A DNA stretch of 64,000 nucleotides from Argentina anserina (lineage: Eukaryota; Streptophyta; Magnoliopsida; Rosales; Rosaceae). The stretch's first letter is position 1, and each line of letters begins with the position of its first letter. Positions 48,301 to 60,084 of the stretch are shown here, one piece after another. The stretch covers positions 13,093,395 to 13,157,394 of the forward strand of contig NC_065878.1 of the NCBI RefSeq assembly GCF_933775445.1, given 5' to 3'. The position numbers and the translations under genes were made by a program. The notes beneath the pieces were generated by a model. That model made no database searches, was not told where the DNA came from, and worked only from the letters and a program-made list of their open reading frames with translations.

Positions 48301-50716
48301 CTTGTACCCAAGTTCCAACATGAAATGTTTTTTTATAGAAAATGAAATATATATTTTACCAAAATAAAATTACAATAAAGGTTTTGATAAAAAAAACAGA
48401 TTACAATAAAGGAAACACACGGTGGTGAAACTAGATTCCCCACAGTTTATCCGACCAACACTGCTAGTAACATGACTATCGCAGGAAGCAATAGACATGA
48501 GCCAAGAAAACTCAATCCCGAACCAATCAGATCTGTTTCCAGAAGTAGTCGATAACTAACTCCCTACCATTCTCAAGAAGAGAATCGCTCAAATAGCATA
48601 ACATACCAATGAATTCTAACTATTCGTTAAACTCTCTCTTCAAAACTTTTAGGGAAAATTACAAAAATGGTACAATTTGTCATCAAAAATTATAAAAAAA
48701 TCACAACTTATTTCCGATTATAAAAAGGTCACATCCATTTAAAAAATATATATTAAAAGATCAAGTTATATAATACAAAATTATAAAAAGGCCACATTTT
48801 GCCTTTCTTCATGACTATTTTACCCTTCTTTCTTTTTCTTCTCCTCCTTATATCTTCTCACCTAATTCCGACCATAATTTGGTTGTCCGCGACGGATTTG
48901 AACGTGATTGGTACCATTGGAAAAATCTATTTTCCCTCTTTAATTTGACACCATACCTACTTCGAACCGACCAACATACAAAGCGCAGAAATCCTCGCAA
49001 GAGGCTATTGCCTTTCATGGTGGTGCTCCAAGCTACTCTGGTGAAACCGGAGTCCAAGGCTCTCTAATTCTAGTTAATCTCTTTATTCTGAGCATACTCG
49101 TACCAATCTCCTTTGAATTTTAACATAATTTCACATGTTTAGACATTTATTTCAACATGTCACAAGCAGTCACACTGCTTTATGTGACTATGTTGTGACA
49201 AGAAATGCGAAAATAAAAAAGAAAAAAATGACTAAAAATGACGAACCTTTGTCTATTGCTATGTGATCTTCAACTTCTCAAATCAACCAATACGATTCAA
49301 ATCATTAACACTGATGTTGTCGTACATAACACCATCAGTCATAGACTCACACTGCCAGTCACACAAAACATTCGTCAGCGTGTGTTCTGCAACTCGAATC
49401 TCCCTCAATTCGGAAAAACCAAACCCGAAATTACAAGCTCATCTCCTTAGCGTCTTTTCCGTCTAGTCTGATTTGGAAATCTACAAATTAAGACAGTGAT
49501 TGAGAGAGGTGGAATCGATCTAGTCAAGAAAGATTGTCCAACCCGACTTTGGACGACGAAGTTGGCGGCTTCGAGATCAGCAAGGAGGTTCTAGGAGCAG
49601 TGGTAGTTGAACTAGGCTTGCTCCTTGTGGCCGGAAAAGATCTTGTAGGCGTGACCGGGCTTCTGGAATTGACCGTTGGCGTCGATCAACTCGGTTGGGT
49701 CTGCAATCAACGACAGTTGGTTGCCTATTAGAATATGTGGCCGTGATGAGTGCTGATCCGACCATGGTTCTTGGATTTGGAGGAGGTGGAGTCGAGGGCG
49801 AAAGAAAAGAGAGTTGCAGGAGTGGTACGAGTCGTAATTTTTACAAAAAATAAGGGCAACATTTTAATAAATTAAATTGGGAAAAGTAGGTGACTGTTTT
49901 CTAATTTCAAGTGTCAAAAATAATTTTTTTATAAATTCAAAATTTTATCCACTCTTTTAATAAGAATTATAAATTATTTTTCTTTAAAAAATATAAATTA
50001 TTTAAAAAGTTGCTACAATGATATTAGTTAATTACCACACAAGCTAATATTAACTGAAGGGCACCTACAATGATACGGCTCACTGACCAAGTCACCAAAC
50101 TAGTTGAAGGAACGGGATAAAGTGGGCTACTGTCCAGAAATGGAACAAAAGAGTTACGTAAAACAGTAATATGCCCCATTTGAGTTAAGTTCCTTTTTGG
50201 GAAAGTTTATGTTCTAGACTTCTAGTTAGCTACCCAAACATTTTTTAGAAGCTACAGAAAATAAAAAGGGCTAGATCAGAAAACTAAGATTCTTAAAATT
50301 GAGGATCTGGGTAAAAATTTCATGTATGTACATATGAGTATAAACAAAACCCTAAGCGAGATGAACACTACTCAAACATATGCATGGTACAGTGCTTTTT
50401 ATGATCACAGAAACTTTACGCTGTTGCAAAAAATGGATCTGCGGCTTTAAATTGACACATTAAATCATCTAGAATTCTAGATGGAGTGCATGACTGAAAG
50501 CTCTTACAATTTGTGGGGGGGGGGGGGTACTAACCTGGAGCTTGCGAATTCGTAGAGCTTTCCTCTGGGAGAGAAGATTATGAGAGCAACCTCGGCATCA
50601 CAGAGAATGGAGAGCTCGAAAGCCTTCTTCAGAAGACCGCTTCGCCGCTTCGAGAAGGTGACTTGACGGCTCGTGGCGTTCTCTATCCGCTTCATCTGGG
50701 TTTTGCCTCGCACCAT
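45342..50716 (-). CDS. SOC1: SOC1/AGL20-type MIKC MADS-box transcription factor
   Basis: The minus-strand exons are 50716-50535, 47038-46951, 46735-46674, 46567-46468, 46263-46222, 45824-45783 (6a), 45646-45605 (6b) and 45473-45342. The joined frame is open with either or both copies of exon 6: 215 aa with one, 229 aa with both. The MADS domain begins [20 protein letters not shown]. The I region has [14 protein letters not shown], and the K domain includes [20 protein letters not shown] and [14 protein letters not shown]. The C-terminal SOC1 motif reads [11 protein letters not shown]. Known orthologues integrate photoperiod, vernalization and gibberellin signals to start flowering. Intron 1 is 3.5 kb and holds a possible insertion. 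An intron in the 5' UTR is likely (GAACAG acceptor just before the ATG). The odd points are the duplicated exon and a C13 tract 7 nt after the exon 1 donor. All coding parts look functional. Confidence 0.95.
45523..45871 (-). repeat. 178-bp tandem duplication carrying SOC1 exon 6
   Basis: Unit A (about 45523-45700) and unit B (about 45701-45871) both contain ACATGTGGTAAGCCAGTAAT, the exon with its acceptor (CTTCAG) and donor (GGTAAACCC), and CTAGCTGGATCA. The exon starts are exactly 178 bp apart. The 42-nt exons differ at three bases: 6a codes ERVL…TEK, 6b codes ARVL…TET, and one change is silent. Both keep consensus splice sites. Confidence 0.95.
48650..49860. other. Possible insertion in SOC1 intron 1
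   Basis: The segment starts with GGGAAAATTACAAAAATGG and ends near AAAATAAGGGCAACATTTTA. Inside it has moderately GC-rich, coding-like patches (48860-49070 and 49500-49800). The ends look like those of some Mutator-like elements, but I could not find a clear target duplication or a transposase. Confidence 0.25.
50515..50527. repeat. G13/C13 homopolymer beside the SOC1 exon 1 donor
   Basis: Thirteen G on the + strand give a C13 run in the transcript, 7 nt after the 5' splice site (AG/GTTAGTA). Such runs are error-prone in sequencing and vary between individuals. Confidence 0.85.
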
Positions 50717-52359
50717 TGTTTACTGTTCAATCAAGAAAAGAGGCAACGCCAAAGTAAAATCTCAGTGATACTTGGGAACAATGCATGAGCTCAGCCAAGA
50801 ATGAAGCCTAATGCGTTAAAAAATGAAGAGTCAAACTTACCCAAATTTGGAAGATGAACGCAGCAAGTTATTGATAGGATTCTGAGTAGACCTTGGCAGA
50901 GAGATCAGGTAGAAGATGAGGAGAGACTTTCTTCAGATTCAAATGCGTTCTCAACTTCTCAAGCAATCTATGTCTGGTAGAATCTGTGTTCGATTATGAA
51001 ACATAATGAGACTATAAAATGAGACATAAAACCAGTGGAGAAAACAAAGTCTCTCCCACTCTGGGGAGAGCCAATAAGAAAGGGAATAAGTAAGTCTTAC
51101 GAAATTGGCCTTCTTGACAAATATGGAAAGAAAACGAAGAAGTCCTCAAGGACTTTGCAAAATATATATTTGGACGGTTTGCGTGATTGATGGATTCAAA
51201 AACCAAGATTTCTCTCTCAAACAGGCTAAAAATGGCAAAAAGAGTGAAAGAAAAGCGAAGTTAGCAAGTTTTACCGAATAAGCAAGGAACCCAGAAAAAA
51301 CTATGTATCCCACATATGAGGAGGAAGAAGAGAAGCCAAAAGATGATGATAGAGAGCCAAGCAATGAAAATCTGAGGATTTTGCTCAAAACTTTGAAAGG
51401 AAAACAAACAAGACCCATAACATTCATTCATAAACATTGACCTTACTCTGAGTTGGAAGACTTGAGTCACACCCCCAAGCTAGCGTAAGAAGTAGAGGCC
51501 CTTTCCTCTCCTTCATATATATATATACACACAAAATCAAATATATATTTATATATATTTCAATATATATGTCTATATATAGCTAAATGAGATCTCTGTC
51601 ACTCTCTGTGTGAAACCCCACCATGAAGAAAAGATGGAAATGTTACCATTAATATATATAAGACTATATGTGGTTTGCTTGTTTGGGTAAAACCCACAAA
51701 CCCAAAGAAGAAAAATGAGGACACAAAAAGGGAACCTGAAGAAGACTGGGCACTTGAAGGTTCTGATAGAGAAAAAGAGAAAGGCTGGTTTTTTTTTACT
51801 ACAATTGGTTTCATTATTAATATTTTCCTATGTAAATTTGGAAAGAAAAGCAGAAAAGGAGAGGAGAGGGGAAAAAGGGGAAAGAAAGAGAGGGAGTGGA
51901 GATATAAAAAAGGGAAGACTACAACAGGTCACTGTCATCCGTACAGCTGGGGAGGCTATGAACCAATCAGAAGTCGAAAACGCATAGGCTTATATTATTA
52001 AGTTAGTACTGTCAACAATGAATGGTAGCAGACCACACGGCCCACCACCTTGTCTGCAGATAAATATATATATTTTTCTATTTAGTATTTGCCATATTGG
52101 GATTGGGATCAGTGGATGATAGGGGTAAAATAAATGGAAGAGGAAAGTTACTGTGTTGCTGTTGTGTGAAGGCGTGAAGCTAATTAAAGCTTGATTTTTG
52201 GTTTGGTTTGTAGACTCTCTTAATGAAACTAGGAGTAGCTAAGAAAAACAAAATTTTAAATTTCACGTGACAAGCGTAATTCAACAACAATACCCGATTA
52301 CATTTATACATATTAGGTGACAAGCATATAAGAGGCATTTTTATTGTTTTCATATATAC
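50717..52359 (-). promoter_or_regulatory. SOC1 5' UTR and promoter region
   Basis: This is upstream of the SOC1 ATG on the minus strand. A likely 5' UTR intron ends at GAACAG about 6 nt before the ATG. TA-rich tracts (51515-51580) and a near-CArG sequence CCATATTGGG (about 52092, one mismatch to CC(A/T)6GG) are present. The open frames here (51012-51470 and others) have biased composition and no recognisable domain. They are taken as chance. Confidence 0.4.
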
Positions 52360-52366
52360 TGACAAT

Positions 52367-52566
52367 CACTCCATGTAGCCGAGTTGACAAGAATTTAAGT
52401 ATGGAACTCCTAAACATAGGTTCGATTTCCGCTAACGTCGAATGAAGATAAATATCAAGCGCTATTCTTAGTGGCCGAAAGGAGGAAGCGTTATGACAAG
52501 ATCACTTGACGCGGATTAGCCCTCATAACCTTGATACCCTTGAAGATACGGTTGGTGATTCTATAA
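52367..52566 (+). mobile_element. Candidate tRNA-derived SINE (~200 bp)
   Basis: An RNA polymerase III A box (TAGCCGAGTTGA, 52376-52387) and B box (GGTTCGATTTCC, 52419-52430) lie near the 5' end at tRNA-like spacing. The segment is bounded by TGACAAT at 52360-52366 and 52567-52573, which could be the target duplication. The expected poly-A or poly-T tail is not obvious. An old tRNA-like pseudogene is the alternative. Confidence 0.5.
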
Positions 52567-52573
52567 TGACAAT

Positions 52574-53929
52574 TATAATTACTAGGCACCAGTCTAGTCT
52601 AGGGCCTCAATTTTTAGGGGATCTCAATACAAAATTTTGTATGCATAGATTTAAAAAATATATACTTAAGAAGAAAATTCTTCTTAATTATGCATGAGTT
52701 ATGCAATAATCACTGATTATCTCTTTATTTCTTATTACAATGCATGAGTTCTGCAATGGGCACTAATTATAACTCTTTCTTTCTTATTATAATTTTTTTC
52801 CTTTAATCATTTTGAGGCATAAAAACTTTCTCAATTCATAGTTTTTCTTTCTCAATCCAACAAATAAGATGTAAGATTTTTGAAGCTCTTTATTTTGTAT
52901 ATTGCTAGATTTTTTGAGTTTTTTCCTTCTCTATTTTAGTTGAGACAAGATTTCATTATCGTAATTAGGTGAAAACATATGACTTCTAAGCTATTTATAT
53001 GCTTAGAATAATGAATTTGTTTTGTCGTTGTTTGTACGATTTTACAATTATCCATGTTTCAACTTTCTTTGAAACTATGACCAATTAGGATTATTTTTTA
53101 GCATTTATTTTAGGACCTCAAATTTTTTTTCCCCATGAGCCTCCATCCACACAGGGCTGTCCCTGCTTGTATACAATGTATATACTTTTTCCATCATATA
53201 CATGACTCACCCAGATGCCTTGACTACGTCATAAATGGCATACTATGGCTAAATTTATGAGAAAATTTAGTTTTAATCAAAAGCAAAGTAACCAGTGACA
53301 ATACCGAAGTAAATGTTGACGCTACCTATCCCTACCTCGATTTATTTGAATTTTGTTTTTTGAGAAATAACCATAATTTATGCACTAAAATGATTTCTAA
53401 GCATGTTTTTTTCTAACATTTCAAATCTAACCAAATTAGGAGTTAGTTAGACTACAATACCCTTAATGAACTATCCTCTTTTCTAATTTGTTTATCATTG
53501 TTCTTAGGCTTCTATTCCTTCCGCTTCTACAAGAGACCTTTTACCATTCTTGAAAATATGTATATCGATAACTTCTTTTTCCTTCTTTTTTATCGATGCT
53601 TGTGATCTTTACTTTGTTTTTGTTTTAGGATTTCAGTTTTATTTAGGGTTCTTCAAGACTTTTTAGATTGAGTTTAGTTAAAGCTCTGGACAAATTTGAT
53701 GGTGTGAGAATTTGACAATTTGAACATGGTTCTCCCTCATGTTACATTATTTAATAATTGTGATTAGTTATTGCGTTTAGTATGTGAATTCGAAAGGGAT
53801 ATGCATCAATATCAATATATGTGAGAGAGATACAAGATGACACTTGAGTTATGTTTAAATTAGTAAGATTCTAGACATAGTTATCACCATATTTATCTCA
53901 GAATTTGTAAGAGTTTTCTTTTTTTGAAG
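52574..53929. other. AT-rich intergenic DNA, possible old transposon ends
   Basis: GGGCCTCAATTTTTAGGG (about 52600) and a later GGACCTCAAATTTTT plus CAGGGCTGTCCCTG (53110-53165) resemble paired ends of an old hAT-type element, but they do not form a clean inverted repeat. No gene was found. Confidence 0.3.
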
Positions 53930-55393
53930 ATCAACGATATAATAGAACCAAAAGGATTACTGATGTGCTTGTATTATCCTGTATTTCTATGCATCATATC
54001 CAAACTCTAAATACGAATAGAGATTAACTACATTCCTAATACCACTCTATCTAGGAAAGGAAAAAACCATCTCTAATATGGAAAACATCTTTTACTCCAA
54101 ACCCCTTTTCCATAACAATCTCCATATACCCAAATATATATCAATCTACCCATAATCAAATTAGTGGAGACTTCTTTGGTAGGAAAAACAAACCATAATC
54201 TTTTCCTACTCCAATTAGGAAACAACTTCAATTCTTCTTTTGCTATATAATCTTCATGACTTGTCCTCCACACCTTTTGGTTCTTCATCAACTGTATGGA
54301 GGCCAATTTCGCGTACCTTCAATCTCTCTCTTTGGTCTTTCATGCACCTTTCACCATTAAGTACCTATACATTCACAAAGAACACTATAAGTACAAGTTT
54401 AATCAAATAACCTCATCTAAATAGTAAGTTGAACCTCCCACATTCTCAATACGAGAATAAGTCACTTGGTATCAAGAATCAATGATCATCCTTTTCAAGA
54501 TATCAAGTGACATGATCATAGGTTCTAATAAACTAAAACCAAACTCAAAACATTAACTTAGTCTCAAAACAAAAATAAACAAAAACACCATAAGTTTTGT
54601 GCATTGCACTTAAGGTACAAAACCAAAGAAAGAAAACGAAAACAACTTAGTCTCATGCAAGAGACAACAGTTCGAGCCATCATAAAACATAAACAACCCG
54701 TGTACTTGATGTCTCCCCCTAAGGTGATAAAGCCAAAGGAGGAGAAGTCTTGATCATGGGAGCAGGCTAGGCATGGCCACCACGGCGTGCCAAGCGTCCG
54801 ATCCTTCGATGCCCTCAGATGGAATTGTAGTTGGGCCACGCATGAGAAGGAAGGTCACCATTCGCAGGAACAACACCATTTGCTGGAGGAAGATCAGTGC
54901 CTAGATCACCAACATGAGGAGGCAATGGAGAACGAGGAGCATGAACCTGTGCAGCCAGAAGAGAATCTTGAAGACTCTCATGAGCATCAAGCCATGCAGT
55001 TTGAATAAAAATCCGACTCCGGGCATCACGACGCTCACGGTCACAAAGGACAGTATCCCAAAAAGGACTCCCGGCTGTAGGAAGGGGAGGCGGAGGCGGC
55101 AGAGACTCCGGGGAGCTGGACAACGAGGAGGAGTTGTAGGAGTTTACCGGAGCCGCTAGGGAAGCAAGAGGTGCCTGAGGAGGCTGGTGAGGAAACATGG
55201 TCTGCGTTTCCAACCCAAGTTCGGTGAGAACGCCAACGGCAGCCTCAAGATGAGAGAGATGCACAGTGATAGCCTCATGAACAGCCTAATGGAGAAGCTG
55301 AATACGGTCTATCTGAGTTTGGAACTGAACACCAATGCGAGAAAGGGCATGGTTGATATCTCCAAGTGTCACATGAACGGTCGCAGAGGCAGC
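53930..55393 (-). pseudogene. 3' part of a SIRE-like copia element (env-like ORF and LTR region)
   Basis: The minus-strand frame 55264-54815 (149 aa, Pro/Ser-rich) and its upstream part beyond the insertion resemble the extra ORF found after pol in SIRE/Maximus elements. A purine tract (CTTAGGGGGAGAC, about 54712-54724) follows it, as before an LTR. The LTR proper is probably within 53930-54560 (TATATAATCTTC-type sequence near 54245), but its ends could not be fixed. No transmembrane envelope function can be shown. Confidence 0.5.
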
Positions 55394-56870
55394 TGACAGA
55401 GCGTTGGTTAAAACGTCTATAAAAAACCCTGTAAAACATCATCGTTGGTATAGAATAAGCAGGGATCGTTCTTTCCGGGGAATTAAAGGGAACTCTAAAC
55501 TTTTAGTGTTAACAAATAATGGGGGGTTTGAGATTGATTATTAACTACTGAAATAAAACATAAATTATTATTTACATGATCGACTTCTCTTTAACAAACT
55601 TAAACCAAATTTATAATTAGACCACATAATTATAAGTTCGAACCTATCATGCATTCTAATTCATTTGATTATATACATTTAGACACCAATACAATTAGAG
55701 CCTTAGGGGATCATCTAATCATCCAAGATTTCTATTGACGTTTAGGTTGACTTCGGGCCTCACCTAAATTGCATGCAATCAAGTTTAACAACACTTAGGG
55801 TAGAAATCAAACAAGATTACATTTAAGCACCAAATCTTTGTTGGAGACATGTTTCATGTATGACGTCACCCACCATGGTTTCACATGCAAATTTCCAGAA
55901 TTTTTACCACTTTTAATCAACACAAACCGAACCTACTTAGGGCATGATTCGATTTGTGTTAATATGGTTGATGAATCTAGCATTCAAACACAATCTTAGG
56001 GACTGCATCCAAGCACTAAATTCATATGCACATATCTGAAAATTATTTAAAAGTATGAGAAAGATGATTAGAACACAACAATCGAAATACAAACGTTAAT
56101 AATTATAATAACATAGATTCGGCATAGTCTCAAAAACATATCAAATACAATCTGAAAATTCTAAAACAAATACAAAACCAATATTTCCACATAAACAACA
56201 ACTTACAATCTTCATAGACAAAGATATGTAGATTAACACAAATAGACGAAGCCATGGAGATGAGTTGTGAGAATCACACGTTGTATGAACCTTAGAGGTA
56301 CGGCTGCAATAAGTGAAACTCGGTGGAGATGATGATGGTTTTGGGGTGAACGGCTTGGTTAATTTGTGAGGAAAGTTTATGGTGGTTTTTTGGTAGAGTT
56401 TTAGCTCATGAATGCTAATGAGAAGTGATTTTATTTGAGATGTGAAGCCATGTATATATAGAGGAAAGAGGGAGGGTTTGAACTTGTCTCTTTCTTGCTA
56501 TAATAATGTCATGTTTTATTCCATAAATCATGTCATGTTTTAAAACTTTAATGATCATCTTCTATTTAATTGTTGCATGACTTGGCTCCATCTCTTTTTC
56601 TTTAATTATCTCTTCAATCCAATCTGAAAATAAGAAAATAAAATCATAAGTAAGAGATAATTAGTTTCAAAACTTAACAAGGATTCCTAGTCAAACTAGG
56701 ACTCTATACCAATTATGCGTTTTTTAAACTCATGTAAGCATAAAAATGCATCCAATACCGCCGAAAACTCTTATTACGACTCAATGACTCAATAGTACAA
56801 CAATAAGGGTAAGCAAAGTACAAATTGAGGTAAAAACATGTTAAAAACGTCGCACAAAGTGCTCATATCA
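55394..56870 (-). repeat. 3' LTR of the Athila-like element
   Basis: On the minus strand it starts TGATATGAGCACTTTGTGCG after a purine-rich tract (GTGTGGGGTAGT, 56871-56882). A TATA-like TATATATAC block lies near 56455. Confidence 0.92.
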
Positions 56871-58651
56871 ACTACCCCACACTTGCCTTTTGCTAGTCTC
56901 TTAGCAAAATAAAACTAAATAAGACACTATTGCCCCTAAATGATTGCCTCAGAATCTCAAAACACATAGCTTTCAAGTTTAAGCATTTGAATGTAAGAAC
57001 ATAAATTCCAAGTTTCATAAACATGCTTCATAGTATGAATTAGTCAAATACGAGATAATAAGCATTTAACATGTTTAGTCAATCCAATCCTCCTCACAAG
57101 ACATACTCTTTCTCTTCTTTTCACTCATATTCATGGTTATCATTCACACACAAGTATATGCAAGAGAAATGATATTAAGGCATCAAATAACTTGCATATT
57201 TCAACAAATGAAAGCACTTTGTGAATAACAGAGGAAAACCTCATTTAACAACTAAGTGCACAAATGGACCAAAACCATATGCTCAACTCTTGTGATCATC
57301 TCCACAAACCAAGATTTGCTTATTTTAAGAATCATTAGGATCATTAGATAAGGTAAATATTTAGGCGTAGCTAAATGCGTGGAATATCAAAGAATCACAA
57401 ATGTCATCCTATAAACTTAGCAGAATAAACATCACCCTTATTACACCAAACTCCATTGGGGGCTGAATATAACAAGTTGGACACAATCATCATTCTAACC
57501 ACAAAGTGAACATGCACAAAGGTAAAGTAAAATTTTGTAGACCTTCAATTACAACTCAACTCCAAATCACAAATGGAAGACAACATAACTTTTTTTTTTC
57601 TTTTCTTGCCGAGTTCATCATTTTTTTTAAATCTTTTTCTTGTTTTTTTTCTCATCAATGCTTGCTTAAAAACTTCTTGATTCTCTTTTTTATTTTCAAA
57701 TGTCTTCCACCCCACACTTATTTCATGCATCATCACAATATCATCTCAACAAGAATTCTGCCAAGTCTATAAGACAAGGTAGAGGTAACTATACTAAGCA
57801 TAGAAATAACATACGTGATGAAGAAAAGACTCAATGTAGGCTCAAATGGGGTTCAACTAAGGGGTCCCAAACATGACACATATATAGATACATGACTGTT
57901 TGGCTAAAGTGGTGGTATTCCTAGAAATGATCTATAAATCACTTTCAAAATCAGAGCATTTTATGACTTAAAAGTTTCAACAATCACAAAAGTGAGTTCT
58001 AGTAAATTCTAGAGTCCATTAAAAACTATGACACATAGCTATTGAATATGCAAAGAATAGTGACGATCATGAACAACCACGAAATTTCATATTACATCTC
58101 ATAAATAAAGTACATATAGGCTCAAAAACTCACAGGTTATTATGGACTTAAACTAACTAAACATGTATAACATATTACATTCAATCTAAATCTCACATGT
58201 TCATACCAAATCCACATCATCAATGAAACTTACAATTATTCGTATGAAATGCAAAGCCATCATCTATGTATTTAGAGACATAATCATCATAGACTTTAGG
58301 GGCATCCTAAGACTTAATAAAGCAATACAATTTTTGTTTTCATTTTTTTCGGATTTTTTTATATCATGACACAAACAATAAATGAAAACAAAAACAAACA
58401 ATCAATAATCTTGCAACCCTACCCCACCCTTAGAAAATTACGTTGTCCTCAATGTAAGCTCAATAGTAAGAATGTAATTCATAAGCATAGAATAAGATCA
58501 CATATCAACACATATACAATTCAACCATAAGAGTGAAGGGATTAGAAAATTCAAGCTCTCGTAGACGACTCCTCCACAGATACGGTTGAAATGGGTTGCC
58601 TCTCATGCAGCGCTTGAGTTTTATAGTCTCTCAGCCTAGACTCTCTCATGT

Positions 58652-58918
58652 TCATTCTCCTTTAGGTGCATCTCTCACAATTGTCTCCTCATGCGTGTGC
58701 TCCTCAAATGGCTCATAATAGGGCTTAAGTCGATGCCCATTCACCTTGAATGTCTTCCATGTTTTATCATTTTGAATCTGAACTGCACCATGAACAAACA
58801 CGTTAGTAACAACAAATGTATCAACCTAACGCGAACGAAGTTTCCCTGGAAACAACAAAAGCCTCGAATGGAATAATAGAACTTTCTGGCCCATTTGAAA
58901 CTTCTTTCCTCTAATCAT
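58652..58918 (-). pseudogene. Integrase C-terminal remnant of an Athila-type pol
   Basis: The minus-strand frame reads KKFQMGQKVLLFHSRLLLFP, then GKLRSR, an in-frame TAG where the family has Trp, then VHGAVQIQN and FKVNGHRLKPYYEPF before its own stop. This is the conserved end of Athila/Ty3 integrases. Everything upstream of it is deleted in this element. Confidence 0.85.
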
Positions 58919-60064
58919 TTTATTATTATTACTTTTTATTTTCTTTTATTCTTAATTTTTTTAATGTTACGAAATCTACAAGTGTAAAATATTATTAAGT
59001 CTAAAATTTTATTCACACACAATCATAACATTTAAGGTACGTGTAACAGAGGAGCTAACTGTGCAATGGACTGAACAACCTCATGTAAGGGTCTTGCTTT
59101 ATTCGATATACCTTAAAAGTTAGAATATCATTTTCTTTTGAAACTATATACATCTATTTATACAAAGTTATTTTGTAAGTTATAAAGCGAGATGAACGTG
59201 CGGCCTAAGTATGTTGCCTAGACACAAACTCATTCATTTGTTTTCAGAAGGCTGGATAGCTAGAATCAGATATAGTCACAAGGCAAGACTCATTTGTTGG
59301 ACACCACGGAGGCTACACCCTCGAAAGGATGTTTCCACTATCGACTCCATCACCGAGATGTATGTCAGTCTATGAGTTTCTGAGATCTAATTTTATAAAC
59401 CTTGAACTAGAGTAATGAAAATAGCATGCCCCTTACTCAGCTCGGAATAAATTTGTGTACTAGACTGCTCGCAAAGTGTTAATAAAAGCCGTCTTCAACC
59501 CCAAGTGACCTTAGCAAGGTACAAATGGAGGGTTAGAGCTACTATTAACAAAATTGATTTTACATATTCTGTTCACTTTATAACTTACAATAAACTAAGC
59601 ATAAATAAACATTTAGTTTCCTTAAAAAATTAACAAGTATCTTATATGCATAGTACAACAAAATTAAAACATTTATCACAAAAAGATATATAAAAAAATT
59701 TAAAATTTTTACTGTACGTATTTTACTGTTACCTAGTACTGTTCACATACATATATTTATTGTTTTTTTTTTCGATTTACTGTTTACTGTACACAAAATT
59801 TATAATTAAATTTTTATTTATTTTACACTTTACAAAAAAAATAAAGTAAATTTTTTTTACAATTTACAAGTATTTTTACATTTTTACACTTTACAAAAAA
59901 GTAAGAAAAATTTACAGAGATTTACTTTTTTTTAGATGTAAAAAATACTTATAATTGTTTTTACTGAATTTTACTGTTCACCGTATTGTTCATAAGAATT
60001 TATTTTGACAAATATACAATATAGTACAAAATTAACACTTCAAAGAGTTGAGATTTTCTCAATT

Positions 60065-60081
60065 CCCCGGCAACGGCGCCA
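60065..60081 (-). other. Primer binding site (tRNA-Asp type)
   Basis: CCCCGGCAACGGCGCCA on the + strand equals the 3' end of plant tRNA-Asp with its CCA. On the element's own strand (TGGCGCCGTTGCCGGGG) it is the PBS, 3 bases from the 5' LTR. This fixes the orientation of the element. Confidence 0.9.
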
Positions 60082-60084
60082 AAA

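Noticed and set aside
51012..51470. Minus-strand frames upstream of SOC1
   Set aside because: They are Phe/Ser/Leu-rich, without a domain, and sit in the likely 5' UTR/intron region of SOC1.
52376..52430. Functional tRNA gene
   Set aside because: A and B boxes are present, but no acceptor stem pairs and no anticodon arm could be drawn.
54787..55159. Plus-strand frames opposite the env-like region
   Set aside because: The minus-strand reading fits the retroelement context, so the plus frames are antisense shadows.
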